A stretch of 7,043 bases of DNA from Acidobacteriota bacterium (GCA_021786455.1 JAJYNF010000119.1:1-7043); one strand, 5' to 3'; counted from the first letter of the stretch, positions 1-5,187 are shown. Translations and numbers: made by a program. Notes: generated by a model from the letters alone, not told the origin.

Positions 1-1
1 G

Positions 2-907
2 GGCTACTGGACCACGGATTTCTTGGTCGTGCAAAGAGTCCTCGCCGCCAAGGATCTTCGCTCTGCCAAAAGCGCGCTCATCATTGGCGACTTCTTCAAA
101 ATGGCGGTGCCCTTCATCGTAATTCTGCCAGGGTTGCTGGGCCGCGCCGTCCTGCCGTTCCACCTTTATCCGGAAAACCTCGCCAAGCCTGGCCAGCACA
201 CCTACGATCAAGTCCTGCCGCTGATGCTGGCGCGGTATTGCGGGCCGGGGCTGCTCGGATTGGGCATCACCGCGTTAATCGCCGGTTTTATGTCGGGCAT
301 GGCGGGAAATATCAGCGCCTTCGCGACCGTCTGGACCTACGACCTCTACCGGCCGTTTATTCGTAAAAGCGCCTCCGACTCGCACTACGTCAGGATGGGG
401 CGTTGGTCCACCATGATCGGCCTTTTCATCAGCATTGCAGCCGCCTATATTGTGACCCATTTCGGGAGTCTGATGGACTACGTGCAAGCACTCTTTGGCT
501 TTTTCATTGCGCCACTTTTTGGCACGGTCATTCTGGGAATGCTCTGGAAACGCGCTACCAAGCAGGCCGGATTTTGGGGGCTCATGGCAGGGATTGTGTC
601 TTCGGTGACTATTTTCACGTTGATGCACAACAGTCCGGCGCGGGTCGCCTGGTTTACCTTCTATGCCAAAGCTCAGCCGCTGGCTCAAGATATGTGGCAG
701 GCGCTGTGGGCGTTCGTCGCGGTTGTGGTTGTGACGGTCGCCGTGAGCCTGGTGACCACGCCGAGGCCGGTGGGCGAGCTCAAAGGGCTCGTCATGGGCG
801 AGACCGAGCTCCCCAGTGAAGGCCATCTGCCCTTGACGAAGCGGCCCGTTTTTTGGGCCGCCATCTGCTTTCTCCTGTTCCTGATCTTGCAGTGGATTTT
901 CCGATAA
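2..907 (+). CDS. Sodium:solute symporter (SSS family), C-terminal part
   Basis: Partial gene, open at the left edge: the frame is already coding from base 2 and reads GYWTTDFLVVQRVLAAKD, a stretch typical of mid-protein SSS/SGLT-like transporters. The TTG at 23 is therefore an internal leucine, not a start. About 301 residues are visible. Alternating hydrophobic segments include a glycine-rich helix near 256-330 (LGITALIAGFMSGMAGN), followed by TVWTYDLYRPFI, another family hallmark, then helices near 415-460, 490-545 and 575-625 and two at the C-terminus (about 690-765 and 845-900). Family knowledge: these inner-membrane proteins couple sodium entry to uptake of sugars, carboxylates or similar solutes. 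The substrate cannot be told from this part. The TAA stop at 905-907 is followed after 54 bases by a small membrane protein gene, probably in the same operon. Family assignment is secure; substrate is unknown. Confidence 0.93.
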   Translation, partial: GYWTTDFLVVQRVLAAKDLRSAKSALIIGDFFKMAVPFIVILPGLLGRAVLPFHLYPENLAKPGQHTYDQVLPLMLARYCGPGLLGLGITALIAGFMSGMAGNISAFATVWTYDLYRPFIRKSASDSHYVRMGRWSTMIGLFISIAAAYIVTHFGSLMDYVQALFGFFIAPLFGTVILGMLWKRATKQAGFWGLMAGIVSSVTIFTLMHNSPARVAWFTFYAKAQPLAQDMWQALWAFVAVVVVTVAVSLVTTPRPVGELKGLVMGETELPSEGHLPLTKRPVFWAAICFLLFLILQWIFR

Positions 908-961
908 GCCTTGCGCAAAACTCAGGAGGAAGACTTATTTTCGAGCATGGAGGGAAAGGTT

Positions 962-1243
962 ATGACCGAAGAAAAGCCCGGCGAGCCTCGCGTTGCCTCC
1001 CCCGCGGAAGGCGGCGGCTCCGAGTCTAAGACCGAGCACCATCATATGATTCCGGTTTGGTTCTTTGTGGGATTACTCCTTCTGATCTATGGCATCCTCA
1101 TCTTTATTCAAGGTGTCGAGGAGTGGTCGCATCCGCCACATACCGTGCTCTCGAACCTTCATCCGCCGGTTTGGTGGGGGATTCTCTTGATCGTGATGGG
1201 AGCCATCTTTATAGCTCGCCACGTCCCAAGGAGCAAACCGTAA
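962..1243 (+). CDS. Small two-helix membrane protein next to the symporter
   Basis: Protein of 93 residues. The ATG at 962 is chosen because AGGGAAAGG (951-959) sits at good ribosome-site distance. An ATG at 947 has AGGAGG (924-929) rather too far upstream, and a TTG at 911 is less likely. The first 30 residues are charged and glycine-rich, with a His triplet (HHH) before the membrane part. Two hydrophobic helices follow at about residues 31-50 (IPVWFFVGLLLLIYGILIF) and 70-86 (VWWGILLIVMGAIFIA), joined by a short His/Pro loop (EEWSHPPHTV...HPPVWW). I do not recognise a named family. Its place 54 bases behind the symporter on the same strand suggests co-expression, and it might be an accessory subunit, but that is inference. 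Confidence 0.75.
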   Translation: MTEEKPGEPRVASPAEGGGSESKTEHHHMIPVWFFVGLLLLIYGILIFIQGVEEWSHPPHTVLSNLHPPVWWGILLIVMGAIFIARHVPRSKP

Positions 1244-1627
1244 CTTCGGCTTGGCGGGCTGGTTGTCCCCCCGGAGCTTGGCTGAAACGGACCCGGCCCA
1301 CGAACTCACCGTCGCAGTCGGTCTTCCAGACCAAGTCGCGCAACCCGATACCGTAGCGGTCCATATGGCATGGGATGCGGGCAGTGGAGACTTCGCTGGC
1401 CACCCCGCGTCGCCCTAATCGCTCGCCCGGCGGACTCGCAGGGTTTCGCTCCGAGCCAGGCCCGCGACGATGACAAGAACCAAGACAAGAACAAAAGGCC
1501 AAAACAAAAAAGGGACATTTCTAAAGAGCTTTAACTTTGCCTCGCTCCGCCTCGCTCCAAGACTTGCGTTCACGCCGCGTCTAGCGTAGTCTCTTGCAAG
1601 GTCGGCGCTTCGCTCAGGGAAGCAGCC
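1244..1627 (+). other. 384-base spacer without a convincing gene
   Basis: No reading frame here has a ribosome site, family motif or convincing codon use on either strand. The open frames on the minus strand are rich in Arg, Gly, Ser and Pro, as expected from GC-rich non-coding DNA. Composition changes abruptly around 1468-1535 to A-rich DNA (AAGAACCAAGACAAGAAC, then AAAACAAAAAAGGGACATTT), unlike the flanks. The segment GGGACATTTCTAAAGAGC (1512-1529) resembles ends of transposon remnants I have seen between genes in GC-rich soil bacteria, but no transposase is left. A perfect tandem 10-mer, GCCTCGCTCC, occupies 1539-1548 and 1549-1558. The last 60 bases must contain the leader of the next gene; I see no strong promoter. 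Confidence 0.5.
1539..1558. repeat. Tandem 10-base repeat
   Basis: Two adjacent exact copies of GCCTCGCTCC lie in the spacer upstream of the Yip1-family gene, just after the A-rich segment. This is a minor duplication or slippage product and no function is evident. Confidence 0.6.
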
Positions 1628-2380
1628 ATGAACTCAAACGAATCTCCGGCACCCGAACAGGCCATTACCAAACCCCGACCGTTCCTCGCCCGAGCGTTGG
1701 ACGTCTTGCTGAACCCAACCGGGGCCTTCGATCAAATTGCGTCGCGCCCCGACTATCTTGGGCCGTTGATCGTGGTAACGGCAGGATCAGTGGCCCTGAC
1801 GGAGGTCATGCTGGCGAAGATTGGCCTTCGCACGATCATTCGCCGTGCCCTCGAGCAGAGCGGCCGGGCGAGTCACCTGACGACCCGGCAGCTCGACCAG
1901 CAAGTGCGCCTGGCGGCGTCGGCTGCCGCCGTTTTTACGCATCTGGGCGCGGTGGTTGGACCGGTAATTTTCTTGGCGCTTACGGCCGGCGTGGGCTTGC
2001 TCGTTTTGAGGGGCATCTTTGGGGCTCGAGCGGGTTTCAAAGACACCTTCTCAGTGACCTGTTACGCAGCCCTGCCACTGGTGATCGGTGACCTGATGGG
2101 AATCGCCGTGATTCTGTTCGGGAACCCGAACCGATTCAATCCGCAGAGCCCGATTCCGACCAATCTGGGATTTTTTCTCAACCCCGCGTCAACCTCGCGC
2201 CCGCTCTACGCGCTGGCGACCTCGTTGGATTTGCTGACCTTCTGGTTCATCGCGCTACTCGCCCTGGGTCTTGCTCGGGTATCGCGGGGCGCCGTCAAAT
2301 CCACGACCCTCTTTCTGGTTTTCTTGGGTATCTGGCTGGTGTTGACGTTGGGCAGGGTGGGGGTGGCGACGATCCCCTAA
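1628..2380 (+). CDS. Yip1-family integral membrane protein
   Basis: Protein of 250 residues; the ATG is preceded by AGGGAAG (1616-1622) at five bases. A short cytosolic tail is followed by FLARALDVLLNPTGAFDQIA at about residues 19-38. This resembles the entry motif of bacterial Yip1-domain proteins, where a proline/phenylalanine element precedes the first helix. Hydrophobic stretches then fall near residues 44-62, 97-127, 143-163 and two at the C-terminus (about 205-245, ending LFLVFLGIWLVLTLGRVGV). Five helices is the usual Yip1 arrangement. Bacterial members are inner-membrane proteins of unclear function, often beside transport or stress genes. It is followed on the same strand by a TetR regulator 100 bases downstream and by a CPBP protease, so the three may form a regulated membrane-related cluster. 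Family call is moderately strong; function is unknown. Confidence 0.7.
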   Translation: MNSNESPAPEQAITKPRPFLARALDVLLNPTGAFDQIASRPDYLGPLIVVTAGSVALTEVMLAKIGLRTIIRRALEQSGRASHLTTRQLDQQVRLAASAAAVFTHLGAVVGPVIFLALTAGVGLLVLRGIFGARAGFKDTFSVTCYAALPLVIGDLMGIAVILFGNPNRFNPQSPIPTNLGFFLNPASTSRPLYALATSLDLLTFWFIALLALGLARVSRGAVKSTTLFLVFLGIWLVLTLGRVGVATIP

Positions 2381-2411
2381 GTTTGAAGACGAGAAACAGA
2401 CTCTGGATCGC

Positions 2412-2443
2412 CCGCCGTAGTTTGGCGGACTCAGGGCGCTGAG
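2412..2443. promoter_or_regulatory. Two adjacent small palindromes, possible TetR operator
   Basis: In the 100-base gap before the TetR gene there are two perfect inverted repeats: CCGCC-7 bases-GGCGG (2412-2428) and CTCAG-GGCG-CTGAG (2430-2443). TetR-type repressors often bind a palindrome just upstream of their own gene, so either could be the operator. Alternatively the first could be a weak terminator for the upstream gene, although no T-run follows. No clear -35/-10 pair was found beside them. Confidence 0.3.
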
Positions 2444-2480
2444 GGAGAATATCGCATCAGAGCTATTTGGGAAAGCAAGC

Positions 2481-3104
2481 ATGAGCCCACGCCGAGTTGA
2501 TCCGGTTCTCACGGCGCGTCGCCGCGAGGAGTTGATTAAAGCCGGATACGCTGAAATCCTTGAGAAAGGGCTTGCGGACACCACCATTGACGGCGTCGTG
2601 GCACGGGCGGAATCGAGCAAGGGAGGGGCCCTGCATTATTTTCACACGAAGGAGGAACTGCTTTGGGCGGTCCTCGACTGGCTGCTGACGCAGCTCGATC
2701 AGAGCCTTGAGCGGATTGCGAACAGCGCCGACCCTCCGCGCGCCCGCCTGGTGGCGGAACTCGAGCTGTTGTTCCACAGCACGGAGGTCAACCGCAAGCT
2801 TTATCGGGTCCTATTTGATTACGTCGGGGTTGGCGTAAGGTCCGAACGATTTCGAAAATTGTTTGGGGACTTTTTCGCTCGGTGCCGCGCCCGCGACGCC
2901 GCCTTGGTGGAAGAAGGCATCCGTTTGCAGCAATTCCGCCGCGTGCGCCCCGCCGATGCCGCGGCAACCATCCGCGCCCTGGTGGACGGCTATTGCCTCC
3001 AATGGCTGATGAGCTCCGAGGACTCTTCCATCGAAGAACTTCGCAACCGCTGCCGCGCCGTGTTGGGAGCCTATCTGTTGCGGGGTCCTCGCCAAGCAGA
3101 ATGA
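2481..3104 (+). CDS. TetR/AcrR-family transcriptional regulator
   Basis: Protein of 207 residues, a normal length for the family. The N-terminal DNA-binding domain occupies about residues 10-60: RREELIKAGYAEILEKGLADTT is helix 1 and the turn, DGVVARAESSKGGALHYF is the helix-turn-helix, and HYFHTKEELL is the classic ending. The rest is an all-helical ligand/dimer domain resembling the BetI-like C-terminal type. The ATG at 2481 has a modest GGGAAAG ribosome site five bases upstream. Such proteins are cytosolic dimeric repressors released by a small ligand, which cannot be predicted here. Likely targets are its own promoter (see the palindromes at 2412-2443) and the neighbouring membrane-protein genes. 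The CPBP protease starts 90 bases downstream on the same strand. Confidence 0.92.
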   Translation: MSPRRVDPVLTARRREELIKAGYAEILEKGLADTTIDGVVARAESSKGGALHYFHTKEELLWAVLDWLLTQLDQSLERIANSADPPRARLVAELELLFHSTEVNRKLYRVLFDYVGVGVRSERFRKLFGDFFARCRARDAALVEEGIRLQQFRRVRPADAAATIRALVDGYCLQWLMSSEDSSIEELRNRCRAVLGAYLLRGPRQAE

Positions 3105-3194
3105 TCTCGAGCAGCCAAGTCGCCGAAACAGCAAGCCTCATATCCCTACGCATGGCCGAGACCGATCTGAGCCTGAACGTCCCCAGGGGCATTC

Positions 3195-3902
3195 ATGCTG
3201 GCTGAAATCGCGCGCGCCTTGTTGGTGATATTCTTGGCGGCCGCAGTTCCCATCCTTTCGCGCAAGACCGCCCGGCCAGAACTACTCCGCCAGGTTCCGC
3301 GCACAACGCTTTACCTATCGGCTGTCTTTTCCCAGTGGATTCTGGCAGTCGCGGCGCTTGCGGTCGTGTTCGTGTCGAAGGGCGGCTTGGCCGCGGTGGG
3401 TTTTCGTCCGATTCACTGGGTGTTATTCGGACGCTGGGGTGTTGGACTCGCGGGAACCGCGGTGGCCGGTCTGGGGTTGGTGATCTTTCTTGAAAATCGT
3501 GGGTGGTTGCCGCCCGAGCCGGAAACCGTACATCTGCTCATGCCGGAGACGCTGAAAGAAAAACTGTGGGCCTTGTTCCTAGTGGCGCCCACGGCCGCTG
3601 TTTGCGAAGAGTTTTTGTATCGTGGTTTTCTTCTCACCGCGCTCACGGCATGGTTTCACTCGGCGAGGTGGGGCGTTGCAGTGTCGTCGCTGGGGTTTGG
3701 GCTAGCGCACACCTATCAGGGTGCAAGCGGCGTGGCGCGGGCCGCGCTGCTCGGAGCGCTATTGGCGGTTCCCGTGGTTCGTTACGGCTCGATTTACCCG
3801 GCAGTCCTGGCCCACTTTCTCATTGACGCGACAGCTCTTTTGTGGCTCGGCCCGCGCTTCCTCAGGCGTCCCTCACAGGCTGGCAAGCCACTCGCTCCAT
3901 AG
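3195..3902 (+). CDS. CPBP-family intramembrane glutamic endopeptidase (Abi/CAAX type)
   Basis: Protein of 235 residues; the ATG is preceded by AGGGG (3185-3189) at five bases. All three family motifs are present. Motif 1 is EEFLYR with E138, E139 and R143. Motif 2 is FGLAH with F168 and H172. Motif 3 is HFLID with H207 and D211. Several hydrophobic helices surround them (about residues 5-20, 42-62, 74-98, 124-137, 160-170 and 190-217). CPBP proteins are inner-membrane glutamate-type proteases. Members process CAAX proteins in eukaryotes; bacterial relatives have been linked to bacteriocin self-immunity, signalling and protein maturation, but most have no known substrate. Retention of the catalytic residues suggests an active enzyme. 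The preceding TetR gene may regulate it. The family is clear; the substrate is unknown. Confidence 0.92.
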   Translation: MLAEIARALLVIFLAAAVPILSRKTARPELLRQVPRTTLYLSAVFSQWILAVAALAVVFVSKGGLAAVGFRPIHWVLFGRWGVGLAGTAVAGLGLVIFLENRGWLPPEPETVHLLMPETLKEKLWALFLVAPTAAVCEEFLYRGFLLTALTAWFHSARWGVAVSSLGFGLAHTYQGASGVARAALLGALLAVPVVRYGSIYPAVLAHFLIDATALLWLGPRFLRRPSQAGKPLAP

Positions 3903-4021
3903 AAAGCCGGCGTGCCGAGACGAGTTCGAACCTAAATCCGCTGCAACTTTGCCGACAATAGACCTCTGTAAAATCGCCGAGCCCTGCTTGCTTTGCGCTC
4001 CGGCTTCCTCTCATTCGTCTT

Positions 4022-4047
4022 GACTGTCTTCCGGCGGTTTGGCAGTC
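4022..4047. repeat. Imperfect inverted repeat before the mosaic locus
   Basis: GACTG (4022-4026) and CAGTC (4043-4047) form an inverted pair with a 16-base centre that could fold a further CC/GG pair. It lies in the 160-base gap after the CPBP gene, shortly before the small CxxC ORF. It could be an operator or hairpin. Evidence is weak. Confidence 0.25.
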
Positions 4048-4064
4048 TAGCTATCTGGTGCAAG

Positions 4065-4163
4065 ATGGCGGTGAGTGTGGCAGCCAGCATGAAGGGCAAC
4101 GTGCAGGTTGCGTTGCCTGGATGCGAGCGCTGCGGAGACGCGATTTCCAAAACGGCAAAGTAA
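4065..4163 (+). CDS. Tiny CxxC ORF, possibly a gene fragment
   Basis: A frame of 32 residues ends MKGNVQVALPGCERCGDAIS followed by KTAK. The Cys-Glu-Arg-Cys-Gly knuckle could be half of a zinc- or iron-binding site. An ATG at 4089 is an alternative start; neither start has a good ribosome site. The frame also stays open well upstream of 4065, so this may be the tail of a decayed longer gene. Its TAA (4161-4163) overlaps the AAGGAGG (4162-4168) that serves the next ORF, an arrangement that favours translational coupling and suggests the two were once an operon. I do not recognise the family. Confidence 0.35.
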   Translation: MAVSVAASMKGNVQVALPGCERCGDAISKTAK

Positions 4164-4168
4164 GGAGG
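4162..4168 (+). promoter_or_regulatory. Strong ribosome binding site of the ferritin-like remnant
   Basis: AAGGAGG lies seven bases before the ATG at 4176. It is among the best Shine-Dalgarno matches in the window and shows that translation still enters the broken ferritin-like reading frame. Confidence 0.7.
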
Positions 4169-4175
4169 CTTAGCT

Positions 4176-4305
4176 ATGGCACGAGTGGCACGCGAAATCG
4201 TCCAGAAGGCGGGCGTGGATGTTGACAAACTTGTGGACCTGCCTGATTGGCCTGGACGGCGAAGGCCTGAAGGAGATCACCGAGGACGCGCGCATCGAGG
4301 AGGAC
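4176..4305 (+). pseudogene. Ferritin-like (Dps-like) gene remnant with internal deletion and frameshift
   Basis: From the ATG at 4176 the frame reads MARVAREIVQKAGVDVDKLV then DL (22 codons, to 4241), which matches my memory of the N-terminus of a Dps-like ferritin family. The next family block, LIGLDGEGLKEITEDARIE, is found at once but in a different frame (4243-4305). The family normally has about 20 residues between these blocks, the helix with the AELTTYYYY-type iron-site region, so that helix is deleted and the frame broken. The junction is a short direct repeat (CCTG at 4238-4241 and 4242-4245), as expected for slippage or microhomology deletion. The rest of the ferritin is missing and a peroxiredoxin starts at 4309. 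The initial frame runs on to a TAA at 4317-4319, a 47-codon ORF overlapping the peroxiredoxin start by 11 bases. The family call rests on recall of relatives. Confidence 0.65.
4297..4303 (+). promoter_or_regulatory. Peroxiredoxin ribosome binding site inside the ferritin remnant
   Basis: GAGGAGG lies five bases before the ATG at 4309 and only two before the ATG at 4306, so 4309 is the preferred start. The same bases are codons of the ferritin-like remnant (its Ile-Glu-Glu-Asp). Confidence 0.7.
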
Positions 4306-4308
4306 ATG

Positions 4309-4791
4309 ATGGCGCTTAAAGTAGGTGACGCCGCCCCCGACTTCACCCTGAAGTCGTCCACGGGCGAAACGCAGGGGGAATTCAAGCTCGCGGATCATCG
4401 CGGCAAGAATGTGGTGATTCTCTTTTACGCCCTCGATTTCACGCCGGTCTGACAGAACGAATTGTCGGCATTCAACGCGGACCTCGCGAAGTTTGCCGCC
4501 TCAAACGCCCAGGTCGTGGGCGTCAACACGGACACGGTTTTTTCCCACATGGCTTTTCAAAAATCTCTCGGAGGGATCAAGTTCCCGCTGGCGACCGACC
4601 GCTGGCCTTACGCTAACGTCGCCAAGGCTTACGGCGTCTTTCCGCCCACCAAGCACGAAATTCCCTTCGTCAACGATCGGGCCATCTTCGTCGTTGACAA
4701 GAACGGCCGCATCGCCTGGGCAAAGGTTTACGAGCTTCGCCAGACACCCGATGTCGGCGAAGTACTCGAAGCCGTTCAAAGGCTCAAATAG
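4309..4791 (+). CDS. Selenocysteine-containing peroxiredoxin (AhpC/TSA family), in-frame TGA at 4450
   Basis: Reading through one in-frame TGA (4450-4452) gives a complete 160-residue thioredoxin-fold peroxiredoxin. It begins MALKVGDAAPDFTLKSSTGE, and RGKNVVILFYALDFTPV follows. The TGA comes next, then QNELSAFNADLAKF. The family motif here is TxxC, usually FTPVCTNEL, so the TGA falls exactly on the peroxidatic cysteine, giving T45-P46-V47-Sec48. Downstream, SHMAFQKSLGG, DRWPYANVAKAYGV and FVNDRAIFVVDKNGRIAW are intact family blocks up to the TAG at 4789-4791. No cysteine occurs elsewhere, so there is no resolving Cys; reduction must come from an external thiol. Family knowledge: these cytosolic enzymes reduce peroxides, and Sec-containing members exist in other bacteria. 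Odd: the usual YP before the active site is YA. The alternative is a TGC-to-TGA nonsense mutation, but both halves look undamaged. Confidence 0.8.
4453..4497 (+). promoter_or_regulatory. Candidate bacterial SECIS stem-loop after the TGA
   Basis: Bacterial selenocysteine insertion needs a stem-loop just 3' of the UGA. Here GGCA (4467-4470) pairs with TGCC (4494-4497), an internal loop follows, and CGCG (4476-4479) pairs with CGCG (4485-4488) around a five-base GACCT loop that begins with G, a feature of known bacterial elements. The loop starts 28 bases after the TGA, a plausible distance. A competing four-pair hairpin, GAAT (4459-4462) with ATTC (4470-4473), carries the loop TGTCGGC closer to the TGA. 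Neither stem is strong, so this is suggestive only. Confidence 0.35.
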
Positions 4792-4806
4792 CACCACCCT
4801 GATCCA

Positions 4807-4854
4807 GATGGGCGGAGGCCGGTTGTGAATGGACGGCGGCGCATTCGGCCCATC
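4807..4854 (+). terminator. Hairpin after the peroxiredoxin gene
   Basis: GATGGGC (4807-4813) and GCCCATC (4848-4854) form a perfect 7-base outer stem, with GAAT/ATTC (4827-4830 and 4843-4846) as a possible inner pair. It starts 16 bases after the peroxiredoxin stop. There is no T-run, so it would be a 3'-end hairpin or attenuating structure rather than a classic intrinsic terminator. Confidence 0.3.
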
Positions 4855-4932
4855 GCCTTTCATGTCGACGGCCTGCGCCTGGGGGGCCTGCCCGGGGTCG
4901 GAGCCGCGCGCTTACTCGACTTACATGGAAAC

Positions 4933-4962
4933 GCCCGCGTAGCGCTGCGCTCACACGCGGGC
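4933..4962. repeat. 8-base inverted repeat, hairpin
   Basis: GCCCGCGT (4933-4940) pairs perfectly with ACGCGGGC (4955-4962). The first three loop bases, AGC (4941-4943), can pair further with GCT (4949-4951), leaving the unpaired CAC (4952-4954) as a bulge. It lies about 20 bases upstream of the extended -10 element and may be a REP-like unit or a terminator for upstream transcription. Confidence 0.5.
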
Positions 4963-4982
4963 CTGCCGCCCGGAGGGGTCGG

Positions 4983-4991
4983 TGGTATAAT
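4983..4991 (+). promoter_or_regulatory. Extended -10 promoter
   Basis: TGGTATAAT is a perfect TGnTATAAT extended -10 element, striking in such GC-rich DNA. The base 17 upstream begins CTGCCG, a poor -35 (three of six), as is normal for extended -10 promoters. Transcription would start near 4998 and read into the short ORF at 5031 and the hypothetical protein gene at 5218. Confidence 0.5.
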
Positions 4992-5030
4992 CCGCCTCGG
5001 CGCATTGCTCGCCAAGTCACGGAGGGGAGC

Positions 5031-5126
5031 ATGACAGGTCACAGAGCGGTACGGCGTGCGCCGGTAGTCGTGGCCGTTTGCGCTACCGTAGGCGGCAGGC
5101 ATCGCTGCGCGAATCGCAGAGCGTAG
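5031..5126 (+). pseudogene. Short signal-peptide-like ORF, probably truncated
   Basis: GGAGGGGAGC directly precedes the ATG at 5031, about 33 bases after the predicted transcription start. The 31-residue product begins MTGHRAVRRAPVVVAVCATV: a basic N-terminus then a short hydrophobic stretch ending in Ala-Val-Cys-Ala, as in a secretion or lipoprotein signal. After that it runs into the palindromic repeats and stops at 5124-5126. A reasonable reading is the start of an exported protein whose body was replaced by repeat insertions. It could equally be a leader peptide for the gene at 5218. No family recognised. Confidence 0.35.
5062..5088. repeat. 6-base inverted repeat inside the short ORF
   Basis: CGGTAG (5062-5067) and CTACCG (5083-5088) are inverted copies 15 bases apart. 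They belong to the cluster of hairpins in this spacer. Confidence 0.35.
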
Positions 5127-5142
5127 GGGACGACGCTCTGCG
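5115..5142. repeat. Perfect 10-base inverted repeat
   Basis: CGCAGAGCGT (5115-5124) and ACGCTCTGCG (5133-5142) pair without mismatch around an 8-base loop. The left arm contains the stop of the short ORF at its end. The form is that of a dispersed REP-like element. A further hairpin, CGGGC (5141-5145) with GCCCG (5157-5161), abuts it. Confidence 0.65.
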
Positions 5143-5160
5143 GGCCTCCGGGGAGAGCCC

Positions 5161-5187
5161 GCGGTCAATCGCAGGGCGATTGACCGC
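5161..5187. repeat. Perfect 12-base inverted repeat with 3-base loop
   Basis: GCGGTCAATCGC (5161-5172), AGG, then GCGATTGACCGC (5176-5187) is the strongest hairpin in the window. It ends 30 bases before the start of the hypothetical protein gene and just before its ribosome site, so in RNA it would fold in the leader. It lacks a T-run. It looks like a dispersed palindromic unit; a role as an attenuator or mRNA-stabilising stem is possible. Confidence 0.7.

Noticed and set aside
275..826. Long minus-strand ORF of 183 codons
   Set aside because: Antisense to the symporter; composition rich in His/Arg/Pro with no motif, a shadow of a GC-rich gene.
1209..1502. Minus-strand ORFs in the spacer (also 1306-1518)
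   Set aside because: No ribosome site or family features; overlapping frames are equally open, as expected in GC-rich non-coding DNA.
4219..4452. A stand-alone 77-residue ORF ending at the TGA
   Set aside because: It joins the ferritin remnant to the first half of the peroxiredoxin. Its ATG has no ribosome site and its stop is the predicted Sec codon.
4450..4452. TGA as a plain nonsense mutation making a pseudogene
   Set aside because: Not excluded, but its exact fall on the catalytic Cys column and the clean remainder of the gene favour Sec decoding.
4462..4791. A separate ORF starting at TTG 4462
   Set aside because: It has no ribosome site and lacks the first third of the thioredoxin fold; it is the continuation of the gene beginning at 4309.
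4825..5034. Plus-strand ORF of 69 codons after the peroxiredoxin
   Set aside because: Gly/Arg/Leu-rich, no ribosome site, crosses the hairpin 4933-4962 and the promoter at 4983.
4933..5187. CRISPR array or tRNA
   Set aside because: The palindromes differ from one another with no regular spacers, and none folds as a cloverleaf.
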